This document shows, piece by piece, positions 1 through 6,642 of a stretch of DNA of 10,950 bases. The stretch spans positions 1-10,950 of the forward strand of contig DAOUVA010000083.1 in the NCBI GenBank assembly GCA_030667885.1. Reading direction: 5' to 3'. The translations under genes and the position numbers were made by a program. Source of the DNA: Phycisphaerae bacterium (GTDB taxonomy: Bacteria; Planctomycetota; Phycisphaerae; Sedimentisphaerales; Anaerobacaceae). The notes under the pieces are model-generated. The model searched no databases. It was not told the DNA's origin and worked only from the letters and a program-made list of their open reading frames with translations. Positions within the stretch are counted from its first letter, which is position 1. The number at the start of each line of letters is the position of its first letter.

Positions 1-273
1 CGCTGGCTGGCAGCCGATTCGAATGTGATTATTTTCGACGAGCCCACTCAAGGTATCGACGTAGGCACTAAGGCACAAATGTACAGATTGATTATGGATT
101 TGGCCTGCGAGGGAAAGGCAATAATTCTCATCTCATCTGAACTGATAGAGATTACCAAACTGGCCGACCGCATCCTGGTTATTCGAAATGGCAGGCTGGT
201 GCGGGAAATGTCGGAAACTGAAACCGACGAGGATGAACTTTTCGCCCAATGCGCGAGAAAGGACGGAGCCTGA
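1..273 (+). CDS. Sugar ABC transporter ATP-binding protein, C-terminal part (5' end outside window)
   Basis: Only the last 90 residues are present, and the frame is open to the left edge. The piece is the end of the second nucleotide-binding domain of a double-ATPase sugar importer subunit (RbsA/MglA/XylG type), which would energise uptake from the cytoplasmic face. A Walker B motif, VIIFDEPT, lies at residues 9-16 of the visible part (D13, E14) and is followed by the D-loop GIDVG. The usual H-loop histidine is replaced by serine in ISSEL (44-48), which is characteristic of the C-terminal domain of this family. The tail ADRILVIRNGRLV is also typical. The stop TGA is followed immediately by the ATG of the permease, so the two are probably translationally coupled. 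Substrate cannot be read from this fragment; the downstream rhamnose mutarotase suggests L-rhamnose or a relative. Confidence 0.93.
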   Translation, partial: RWLAADSNVIIFDEPTQGIDVGTKAQMYRLIMDLACEGKAIILISSELIEITKLADRILVIRNGRLVREMSETETDEDELFAQCARKDGA

Positions 274-1311
274 ATGAGTAAAGATGCCAACAAGCCCGGC
301 ACCGTAGGAACTCGAAGAACTCTTTCATTTAAGAAGCTGCAACAGGCTTCCATCCTGATTCTGCTGGCAGTTTTGTGTGCCTTTGCTTCTTTCAGGAGCC
401 CTACATTCTTTAGCTGGACTAATCTTGTTGACAACCTTCTAACAAATGCCGCGGCACTTGGGATTATAGCTGTCGGCATGACCTTCGTAATGATAGCAGG
501 CGGATTTGACTTGTCCGTGGCATCCAACACCGCTGTCTGCAGTGTGGTTCTTGTATTGACTATGGACAGTCTTTCGTCTTATGGTGCTGTGGTAGCGATT
601 TCGGCAGCGCTGCTATTGACAGCTCTGGTTGGGATTAGCCTCGGTGCAATTAACGGCGTGCTTATCGCCCGGGTAGGCGTGAATCCTTTTGTGGTAACGC
701 TCAGCACAATGCTGGTTTTTCGCGGCATTGCACTTATCCTTACCCGTGGAGGCCAGGCCAAACAAGTTGCCGACATTGCACTTCGCAATCAGTTTAGCTG
801 GATTTACGATGCACAAATCCCAATCTTCGGGCAAAGCTACCAGATTTCCATGCCCATTGTAATATTTCTGGTAGTCTTCTGTATCGGCACATATTTGCTG
901 CGGTTCACACGTTTTGGGCATTACATTTTTGCTATAGGTGGTAACGAGGAAGCCGCCTGGTTAGCCGGCGTAAATACTCACAGGATAAAGATGATTAGCT
1001 ATATGCTCTGCGGCTTGACCTGTGCTATTGCCGCGGCCATATTTCTGGCTATGACTGCAACCGCCCAGGCTGAAAGTCACATGGGCAAGGAACTGGATGT
1101 TATCGCCAGCGTTATTGTCGGCGGCACACCTTTGGGCGGCGGCAGCGGCGGCCTGACCGCAACACTGACCGGCGTGTTGTTGTTGCGGGTGATTGACAAC
1201 CTTTTGACGCAGTTCAGCGTCGGAGCAGAGTACCGAAAAGTTGTTACAGGTTTGATTATTGTTATTGTGGTAACTGTTGACGTACTGGCCAAGGGACGCA
1301 GCCGAAAGTAG
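274..1311 (+). CDS. Sugar ABC transporter permease, RbsC/RhaP type
   Basis: This 345-residue inner-membrane permease of the BPD_transp_2 family would form the channel of the importer. After a roughly 25-residue polar N-terminus come about 8-10 hydrophobic segments. Family signatures are GGFDLSV at residues 76-82 (counterpart of the common GGIDLSVG), the INGVLIARVGVNPFVVTL stretch, and the cytoplasmic coupling segment EEAAWLAGVN at 225-234, which contacts the ATPase. A Gly-rich VIVGGTPLGGGSGG stretch near the C-terminus is also typical. Length is normal for the family. The ATG directly abuts the ATPase stop with no intergenic base, supporting coupling. Rhizobial rhamnose importers have two permeases; only one is seen here, so a second may lie upstream or the protein may act as a homodimer as RbsC does. 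Confidence 0.94.
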   Translation: MSKDANKPGTVGTRRTLSFKKLQQASILILLAVLCAFASFRSPTFFSWTNLVDNLLTNAAALGIIAVGMTFVMIAGGFDLSVASNTAVCSVVLVLTMDSLSSYGAVVAISAALLLTALVGISLGAINGVLIARVGVNPFVVTLSTMLVFRGIALILTRGGQAKQVADIALRNQFSWIYDAQIPIFGQSYQISMPIVIFLVVFCIGTYLLRFTRFGHYIFAIGGNEEAAWLAGVNTHRIKMISYMLCGLTCAIAAAIFLAMTATAQAESHMGKELDVIASVIVGGTPLGGGSGGLTATLTGVLLLRVIDNLLTQFSVGAEYRKVVTGLIIVIVVTVDVLAKGRSRK

Positions 1312-1355
1312 TATTGATCAAAAACATAATTAAGATTAGAAAGGAATACTTCAGG

Positions 1356-2291
1356 ATGAATTCCGTCAAAGTGACTAAGACCATGGTTGGAGTTATGGTG
1401 CTTTTGGCCGTTGCGGCAGGCAGCTGCAAAGACCGTGGGCCGCGAAAACAACAGATCGGATTTTTGATGACGCTTGATCACCCCTACTGGCAGAATATGC
1501 GTCTTGGAGCAAGGGACGAGGCCCAAAAACTCGGCGTCGATGTCACAATCCTCAACGCCAAGGAGGACCCGGTCCTCCAAATCGAGCAGATAAAAGAAAT
1601 TATTGCCAAACGCGTTGACGTGGTCTGCCTGGTGCCAATGAAGAAAGAACCGCTGGTGCGCGGCGTACAGATGCTTAACCGGAAAAATATTCCCGTGATT
1701 ATTGTCAACCGTGAGATCGGCGACGATTGCGAATATATCTGTTACACAGGCACTGATACCTATGCCGGTGCAGTGACTTCGGCAAAGATTCTGGCCGAAG
1801 CAATGGGCGGGAAGGGTGAACTCGTTGAATTCCATCAGCATCTTGGAACCGGGCCTGAGGTTGCGCGGAGCAATGCCCTGCGTGACGTGCTTAAGGACTA
1901 TCCAGACATCAAATCCATTGCGCGTATTCCCCACAGGGGCGAACGTGACATTGTAAAGACTGAAATGCAGACACTGCTCCAAAAGTACCCCAATCTCAGT
2001 GGCGTCTATGCTCATGGAGACAACTTCGCTATCGCTGCGGCCCAAGTATGCCAAAAGGTCGGACGCACAAACGTCAAAATTGTAGGCATGGGCGGCAGCA
2101 AGGAAGCGATAGAGGCAATCAAGCAGGGAATACTTACGGGAACCAGCTATCAACAGCCTGAGGAAGAAGGTCGAAGCGCAATCCGTCTGGCAGTCAAGTA
2201 TCTTCAGGGCGAAAAACTCGACCAGGCCTACCCGGTCAGTTGCCCACCCATTACAAAGGAGAACGCCGTCGAGTTTAAAGGGCAATTCTAA
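1356..2291 (+). CDS. Periplasmic sugar-binding lipoprotein (RbsB-like, Peripla_BP_4)
   Basis: This is the substrate-binding component of the sugar importer, 311 residues from the chosen start. The frame is open from a TTG at 1314, but ATG 1356 is preferred: it has AGAAAGGA at 1338-1345 with 10-nt spacing, and only this start puts the signal sequence at the N-terminus. A lysine-containing n-region, a hydrophobic core and a Cys at residue 24 (AAGSC) indicate a lipoprotein; the lipobox is imperfect, with Ala at -3. The mature part has the type-I periplasmic fold signature: IGFLMTLDHPYWQNM, then QIEQIKEIIAKRVDVVCLVP, then NIPVIIVNREI and the VYAHGDNFAIAAAQ segment of the second lobe. It lies 44 nt after the permease. 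Ligand specificity is not readable; a rhamnose-like sugar is inferred from the next gene. Confidence 0.92.
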   Translation: MNSVKVTKTMVGVMVLLAVAAGSCKDRGPRKQQIGFLMTLDHPYWQNMRLGARDEAQKLGVDVTILNAKEDPVLQIEQIKEIIAKRVDVVCLVPMKKEPLVRGVQMLNRKNIPVIIVNREIGDDCEYICYTGTDTYAGAVTSAKILAEAMGGKGELVEFHQHLGTGPEVARSNALRDVLKDYPDIKSIARIPHRGERDIVKTEMQTLLQKYPNLSGVYAHGDNFAIAAAQVCQKVGRTNVKIVGMGGSKEAIEAIKQGILTGTSYQQPEEEGRSAIRLAVKYLQGEKLDQAYPVSCPPITKENAVEFKGQF

Positions 2292-2315
2292 TGACGTTGA
2301 AAGGAGAATATTGTA

Positions 2316-2738
2316 ATGAGAAATTGCACGAAGTTTCAAATAGTCACCACAGCATTACTGGTCTTCAGTTTTATATTCGCCGGATGTACACAGCAAAAGG
2401 TAACACGCTATGGCAGCGTCATCGGTCTCAGAGCAGAAAAACTTGAAGAATATAAGGAACTGCACGCGGCTGTCTGGCCCGGAGTACTAAAACAGATAAA
2501 AGAGTGCAATATCCGCAACTACTCGATCTATCTCGGTGAGTTGGAAAAGGGTCAATACTATCTGTTCGGATACTTCGAATATATCGGCGACGACTTCAAG
2601 GCCGATATGGACAAAATGGCTGCCGACCCCACAACACAGAAATGGTGGACATTCTGCGAACCCTGCCAGGCTCCGATTCCAACACGAAAAGAAGGTAAAT
2701 GGTGGGCCGATATGGAAGAAGTATTTCATCAGGACTAA
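2316..2738 (+). CDS. L-rhamnose mutarotase family protein, predicted lipoprotein
   Basis: RhaM-family proteins (DUF718) interconvert the alpha and beta anomers of L-rhamnose. Recognisable features are Y46-x3-H50 followed by VWP (53-55), matching the Tyr/His pair and IWPE of E. coli RhaM; NYSIYL (68-73); W110-W111; and the C-terminal MEEVFH (133-138). Unlike the cytoplasmic ~104-residue enzyme, this 140-residue protein starts with a signal peptide ending in the lipobox FAGC (21-24), so the mature ~117-residue domain should be membrane-anchored outside the cytoplasm. ATG 2316 has AGGAG at 2302-2306 (9-nt spacing), and the signal peptide begins exactly there. The gene lies 24 nt after the binding protein in the same operon. 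In rhizobia the equivalent gene, rhaU, also sits in the rhamnose transport operon. Activity on another deoxysugar, such as fucose, is possible. Confidence 0.88.
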   Translation: MRNCTKFQIVTTALLVFSFIFAGCTQQKVTRYGSVIGLRAEKLEEYKELHAAVWPGVLKQIKECNIRNYSIYLGELEKGQYYLFGYFEYIGDDFKADMDKMAADPTTQKWWTFCEPCQAPIPTRKEGKWWADMEEVFHQD

Positions 2739-2765
2739 TCAGTTTAAAAAATTAAGGATTTAACA

Positions 2766-3878
2766 ATGACACCAAAAGAACGCATGATGCGTGCATTGAA
2801 TAGAGAAAAGCCTGACCGTCTGCCGGTCTCATTACACCAGTGGCAACAGTACCACCTGGACGAGTATCTGGGCGGGATGAGTGACCTGGATGCGTTTGAG
2901 AAGTTCGGCTTTGATGCACAGGCCCAGTACTTCGGTGACGTGGGCCAGACACAAGTGCAAAGTGCGGCACTAAAATCATCCACGGACAACTGGAGGATTG
3001 AGCCGGAGGTTATCAGCATCGATCCAGACAATCGCACTGTCAATTATACCATCCACACACCGGAAGGCACTCTTACCTATAAAAACGCCGGCGACAGGAA
3101 AACCACCTGGGTCACCGAATATATGGTCAAGCAGGATGAAGATATCAGGTTGATAGGAAAATATATGCCGGTACCCAAGCTAAGCCTGAAACCTGTCAGC
3201 AAGTTATACGATCAGCTTGGTGACCGTGGGATTCTACGCGGATTTGTCTGGGGTGACCAGGCAGGCTGCTGGCAGCACGCCTGCTGCCTGATGGATGTTA
3301 ACGAGTTGATCCTTGCCTGTATCGATAAGCCGGATTGGGTGCATGAGTTTCTGAGCTACCTGTTGGAAAAGAAATTACGGTTCATCGAATCTATGAAAGG
3401 CGCAAAGTTTGACCTGATTGAGACCGGCGGCGGAGCAGCATCTTCAACACTTATATCTCCCAATATGCATAAGGAATTCTGCACACCCTATGACAGTAAA
3501 ATTCACGCTTGTCTACACGAACTGGGATTCAAGGTCAGCTACCACACCTGCGGCGGGACACTGGGAATTGAAGAGATGATTATCGCCAACGGCTGCGATG
3601 TTTCCGAGACTTTGGCGCCAATCAGCATCGGCGGCAATCAGGAGCCATGGGAGTTCGCAGCAAAAGTGGATAACCGCCTGGCGCTTATCGGGGGAATAGA
3701 CCAGTTCAGTATTCTTACCAACGGCACAAAAGAAAATATTCGGGCGAAAGTGCACGAACTTTTTGAAAAAGTCGGCCCCGACGGCGGATATATCTGTGCC
3801 GCATGTGACCACTTCTTTGAGACACCCATCGAGAACCTTAAAGTATTTGCTGACGCTGCGAAAGAATGTGTTTATTAA
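2766..3878 (+). CDS. Uroporphyrinogen decarboxylase-superfamily protein, MtaA/CmuA-like methyltransferase clade
   Basis: This 370-residue soluble protein has the UroD-type TIM-barrel fold. The N-terminus MTPKERMMRALNREKPDRLP is the pattern of the methyltransferase-like branch (MtaA, CmuA) rather than of haem-pathway HemE. A zinc-site pattern like that of MtaA is visible: H260-x-C262 in YHTCGG, with a later Cys in ICAACDH (C344 or C347). These Cys positions precede the ETPIENLKVF segment, as in MtaA. Members transfer methyl groups between corrinoid and thiol acceptors, but UroD-like proteins in planctomycete sugar clusters have no settled function. ATG 2766 has AAGGA at 2754-2758 (7-nt spacing), and the gene lies 27 nt after the mutarotase, so it is probably the last gene of the sugar-uptake operon. 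A role in processing a methylated sugar is only an inference. Confidence 0.85.
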   Translation: MTPKERMMRALNREKPDRLPVSLHQWQQYHLDEYLGGMSDLDAFEKFGFDAQAQYFGDVGQTQVQSAALKSSTDNWRIEPEVISIDPDNRTVNYTIHTPEGTLTYKNAGDRKTTWVTEYMVKQDEDIRLIGKYMPVPKLSLKPVSKLYDQLGDRGILRGFVWGDQAGCWQHACCLMDVNELILACIDKPDWVHEFLSYLLEKKLRFIESMKGAKFDLIETGGGAASSTLISPNMHKEFCTPYDSKIHACLHELGFKVSYHTCGGTLGIEEMIIANGCDVSETLAPISIGGNQEPWEFAAKVDNRLALIGGIDQFSILTNGTKENIRAKVHELFEKVGPDGGYICAACDHFFETPIENLKVFADAAKECVY

Positions 3879-3985
3879 CATCGTCTTTGTGAGTATTATA
3901 GATATCTATTGAAGTTAGTGTTATCGAAAATATCTCGTACAACATTTGGTTTATTGTGAAAATATTGCAGATTCCGGAAAAAAAG

Positions 3986-4014
3986 TGGACTCTTTTTGCC
4001 CTACCTTATATACT
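3986..4014 (+). promoter_or_regulatory. Candidate sigma70-type promoter for the Gfo/Idh/MocA gene
   Basis: TGGACT (3986-3991, 4/6 match to TTGACA) and TATACT (4009-4014, 5/6 match to TATAAT) are separated by 17 nt in the AT-rich 234-nt gap after the sugar operon. Transcription would start near 4021, giving a leader of about 90 nt. This is a consensus match by eye only. The weak A-run/T-run hairpin at 3980-3997 overlaps the -35 box and is too AT-rich to be a convincing terminator. Confidence 0.35.
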
Positions 4015-4069
4015 GAACTGGAAGTTACTACAAAGTAGGATTTATTCTCCGTAAGGAGTTTCTAAGACT

Positions 4070-4096
4070 ATGAACAATGTTTATGCATGGCTTTAA
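4070..4096 (+). CDS. Possible 8-residue leader peptide
   Basis: A short ORF, MNNVYAWL, begins at ATG 4070 with its own AAGGAG at 4053-4058 (11-nt spacing). It ends in TAA 16 nt before the ATG of the oxidoreductase, so ribosomes could reinitiate on the downstream GGAGGT. It lies inside the predicted leader transcript. No regulatory codon run is apparent, and no alternative hairpins are clearly visible in the short leader, so it may be chance. Confidence 0.25.
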   Translation: MNNVYAWL

Positions 4097-4112
4097 CTGA
4101 TGGAGGTAACTA

Positions 4113-5423
4113 ATGAAACGCCGTACATTTCTTAAACAAAGCACAATGGCCGGAGCAGGGCTTGTAATTCTAAAATCTGGCATCCTAAAGGCAGGCAATT
4201 CACCGAATGAAAAACTAAATATCGCTGTCATCGGCGTTGCCGGTCGAGGTGGTGCAAACTTGGGCAACGTCAAGAGTGAGAATATCGTCGCCCTGTGCGA
4301 TGTGAACTCAAAGAATCTTGCAGCGGCAGCAGAAAAGTTTCCCAGGGCCAGGACATATGTTGACTGGAGACGATGTCTCGACCAGAGGAATATTGATGCC
4401 GTCGTCTGCTCGACGACTGATCATACTCATGCTTTCGTCAATGTCTGGGCTATGAATCGCGGCAAACACGTTTACTGTGAAAAACCGTTAGCCAATTCCG
4501 TAGAAGAAGCACGCATGGTGCGCAAGACATACCTCAAGAACAAAAACAAAATAGCAACACAGATGGGCACTCAAATACACGCCTCGGATAATTACCGTCG
4601 TATGGTCGAGCTTATAAGAAGCGGCGCAATTGGAACCGTAAAAGAAGCCCGCGTCTGGTGCAGCCGGATGCCTATAGGAGGCAGCTATCTGCCGGGCGGC
4701 ACACCCGTCCCTGACCACATCAACTGGGACCTATGGATTGGTCCGTCAAAGATGCATCCCTATAATCCGGACTATTTCGGGGGCTGCCTTGGATGGAACC
4801 CCTACTGGGACTTTGGCAGCGGACAGATTGGGGATATGGGCAGCCATATGATGGACATGGCATGCTGGGCACTTGACCTGAAACTTGCCACAACCTGCGA
4901 AGCAGCCGGAACCCCAGTCAATACCGATACATGTCCACAGTGGCTCACAGCCGAATGGGACCATCCAGCCAATGATTGGCGACCGGCTGTCAAGGTTTTC
5001 TGGTATGACGGCGGCAAAAAGCCGGGGATGCCGGCAGAGGCATTTGACCGTGAAAAATTATTTAAGGGCGTCCTGTTCAAGGGTGACAAGGGATGGCTTC
5101 TGGCCGATTACGGCTACAGGATTCTGATGCCAAAAGTTGATAGTGACATGACACAGTACAACTCGCCGAAACCAAAGGATTTAATTCCACCATCGCCCGG
5201 TCACCACAATGAGTGGATAATCGCGTGTAAAACGGGCAAACCTACGCTTTGCAACTTCGATTATTCCGGTGCGCTAATCGAAAATAATATGCTTGCACTG
5301 GTCGCTTACCGTGTTGGCAAGAAACTTCAGTGGGATGCCGAAAACTTAAAGGCCACCAACTGTCCCGAAGCTGATCAGTATATCCGTAAGACATACCGGA
5401 AAGGTTGGGTACTGAACGGATAG
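4113..5423 (+). CDS. Tat-exported Gfo/Idh/MocA family oxidoreductase
   Basis: This 436-residue NAD(P)-dependent oxidoreductase-fold protein is predicted to be exported folded with its cofactor. The N-terminus MKRRTFLKQ (twin Arg, R3-R4), followed by a hydrophobic stretch with Ala/Gly, is a Tat signal. The Rossmann dinucleotide site is IAVIGVAGRGG (37-47). The catalytic-lysine motif of the family is EKP at 123-125 (K124). A GSHMMD segment (H245, D248) in the C-terminal domain supplies the usual active-site His. ATG 4113 has GGAGGT at 4102-4107 with 5-nt spacing. Such Tat-bearing homologues are abundant in Planctomycetes and Bacteroidetes. Some relatives are GH109 glycosidases that use tightly bound NAD+, so this may be a redox-assisted sugar-cleaving enzyme rather than a simple dehydrogenase. 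Its location behind the rhamnose-type operon suggests carbohydrate processing in the periplasm; the substrate is unknown. Confidence 0.9.
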   Translation: MKRRTFLKQSTMAGAGLVILKSGILKAGNSPNEKLNIAVIGVAGRGGANLGNVKSENIVALCDVNSKNLAAAAEKFPRARTYVDWRRCLDQRNIDAVVCSTTDHTHAFVNVWAMNRGKHVYCEKPLANSVEEARMVRKTYLKNKNKIATQMGTQIHASDNYRRMVELIRSGAIGTVKEARVWCSRMPIGGSYLPGGTPVPDHINWDLWIGPSKMHPYNPDYFGGCLGWNPYWDFGSGQIGDMGSHMMDMACWALDLKLATTCEAAGTPVNTDTCPQWLTAEWDHPANDWRPAVKVFWYDGGKKPGMPAEAFDREKLFKGVLFKGDKGWLLADYGYRILMPKVDSDMTQYNSPKPKDLIPPSPGHHNEWIIACKTGKPTLCNFDYSGALIENNMLALVAYRVGKKLQWDAENLKATNCPEADQYIRKTYRKGWVLNG

Positions 5424-5496
5424 GACACATATTCTTCCGAAGATATTAAAAGAGAAGAAAATCCAAAATCAAAGAAAGATGGTATTTGAAACCAGT

Positions 5497-5526
5497 GTCG
5501 GATTTATTAACTTATATAAATCCGAC
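5497..5526. repeat. Perfect 11-bp inverted repeat (possible terminator stem or operator)
   Basis: GTCGGATTTAT (5497-5507) and its exact reverse complement ATAAATCCGAC (5516-5526) flank an 8-nt AT loop. It lies 73 nt after the oxidoreductase stop and about 36 nt before the -35 box of the next promoter. There is no T-run immediately after the stem, so a classical intrinsic terminator is not supported. It could be a 3'-end stabilising hairpin or a dyad operator for a regulator of the downstream promoter. Confidence 0.5.
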
Positions 5527-5561
5527 TGCATAAGTCGTTATAGATTTATATATCTTTTATT

Positions 5562-5590
5562 TTGATAAATTGATGGAAATCAATTATTAT
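5562..5590 (+). promoter_or_regulatory. Candidate sigma70-type promoter for the mlaE-mlaF-dehydrogenase unit
   Basis: TTGATA (5562-5567, 5/6 to consensus) and TATTAT (5585-5590, 5/6) are separated by the optimal 17 nt. Transcription would begin near 5597, giving a leader of about 205 nt before ATG 5802. AT-richness raises the chance of random matches. Confidence 0.42.
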
Positions 5591-5801
5591 CTCTCTTCTG
5601 GGTGAGGTAGAGAACTGAGAATGACCAGCCTAAAGGGGTAGAGTTTGTGATATGCTGGCAGCAAGGATGTGCGACAAAGTAAAAAGGATTTTCCATTTCA
5701 TTCAATGGACAAATGACTATTGACTATGGGTATTGGTCTATTTACTACGATAGTGCTGAAGTGGAATATGTCCTGATATTTTGGTTTTGGAGCAAAATAC
5801 C

Positions 5802-6611
5802 ATGATTGGAATAATGGGAGCTAAAGCAATAAGTGGTGTTGGCAGTATGGGTCGGTTTGCCCGGTTTATCTGGCAGTCGATGGTTGCATCTGTACAGAGT
5901 TGTAGCAGCACTCATTCCTACTCATTAATATGGACACAAATGTATTTCATTGGTGTTCGCAGTGTCCCGGTTGTTATGATGACCGGAGCGTTTGTGGGAA
6001 TGATATTGTCAATTCAGACATATGGCCAGCTTGCAGGTATGGGATTAGAAGAGTACCTGGGCTCTTTGATTAACATTGCGGTCGTAAAAGAGCTGGGGCC
6101 TGTGCTCACAGCAGTTATGTTGGCAGGGCGCATCGGAGGTGCTTTGACGGCTGAACTGGGAACAATGAATGTTACCGAACAAATTGACGCAATCAGGAGC
6201 ATGGGGACGGACCCGGTAAAATATCTGGTTGCACCGCGGATTCTGGCATGTCTGCTGCTTACCCCGGTTCTGATTATTTTCGCCGATTTGTTGGGTATTA
6301 TCGGCGGATATCTCGTAAGCGTTGTACATTTGGGGATTAACAATCGGGCGTATTGGCTCCATAGTGCCAACGCCGTAGAAAAGTGGGATGTATTTATCGG
6401 AATTATAAAGGGTTTGTTCTTTGGCGTAGCTATTGCAGCTATTAGCTGTTATAAGGGTTTTACATGCAAAGAAGGTGCGCAGGGCGTCGGCCAGGCATGC
6501 ACAGAAGCATTTGTGGCCAGTTTTATTTCCATATTAGCGCTGGATTTCGCGTTGGTAGTAATTTCCAAGGCGATTTACGACACGTTTTGGCCCCTCAGAA
6601 GTATGGTTTAA
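5802..6611 (+). CDS. mlaE: MlaE/YrbE family ABC transporter permease
   Basis: This is a 269-residue inner-membrane permease of the MlaE family, which moves phospholipids or other lipids between membranes together with an MlaF ATPase and an MCE protein. The family hallmark runs from ELGPVLTAVMLAGRIGG (97-113) through LTAELGTMNVTEQIDAIRSM (115-134) to the G135-T-D-P138 turn. Several hydrophobic segments follow, and the C-terminal part carries GVAIAAISCYKGF. The reading frame is open from a TTG at 5781, but ATG 5802 is preferred because GGAG (5789-5792) lies 9 nt upstream and the protein then begins like other members. It is followed after 31 nt by the ATPase. An MlaD/MCE gene, usually adjacent, is absent here. 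The gene symbol is by family; the transported lipid is unknown. Confidence 0.93.
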   Translation: MIGIMGAKAISGVGSMGRFARFIWQSMVASVQSCSSTHSYSLIWTQMYFIGVRSVPVVMMTGAFVGMILSIQTYGQLAGMGLEEYLGSLINIAVVKELGPVLTAVMLAGRIGGALTAELGTMNVTEQIDAIRSMGTDPVKYLVAPRILACLLLTPVLIIFADLLGIIGGYLVSVVHLGINNRAYWLHSANAVEKWDVFIGIIKGLFFGVAIAAISCYKGFTCKEGAQGVGQACTEAFVASFISILALDFALVVISKAIYDTFWPLRSMV

Positions 6612-6642
6612 TGATAGCATTAGGCAAATAAAAGAGCTGTAA

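Larger units (their letters stand above)
5424..5801 (+). other. 378-nt untranslated region between oxidoreductase and mlaE-like gene
   Basis: No ORF with a credible ribosome site is seen. The left part is very AT-rich and holds the inverted repeat at 5497-5526 and the promoter candidate at 5562-5590, both listed separately. The right part would be a ~200-nt leader. It contains two GGTAGAG repeats (near 5606 and 5637), CCAGC/GCTGG complementary segments, a small TCCATT/AATGGA hairpin (5692-5709) and a low-complexity TGACTATTGACTAT stretch. A second, weaker -35-like TTGACT at 5720-5725 lacks a good -10. No known riboswitch was recognised. Confidence 0.6.

Noticed and set aside
1077..2339. 420-residue open frame on the minus strand
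   Set aside because: It lies opposite the permease end and the whole sugar-binding protein gene, which are clear family members with ribosome sites. The antisense translation has no recognisable domain and reflects codon bias.
2766..3878. Haem-biosynthesis uroporphyrinogen decarboxylase (HemE)
   Set aside because: The N-terminal TPKERMMRALNREKPDRLP pattern, the H-x-C plus distal Cys signature and the sugar-operon context fit the methyltransferase-like clade better.
3980..3997. AAAAAG/CTTTTT hairpin as terminator of the sugar operon
   Set aside because: The stem is almost purely A-T and overlaps a better promoter candidate, so a functional terminator is doubtful.
5597..5670. TPP-type riboswitch suggested by a CTGAGA near 5615
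   Set aside because: The rest of the conserved thi-box core is missing, including the second conserved arm.
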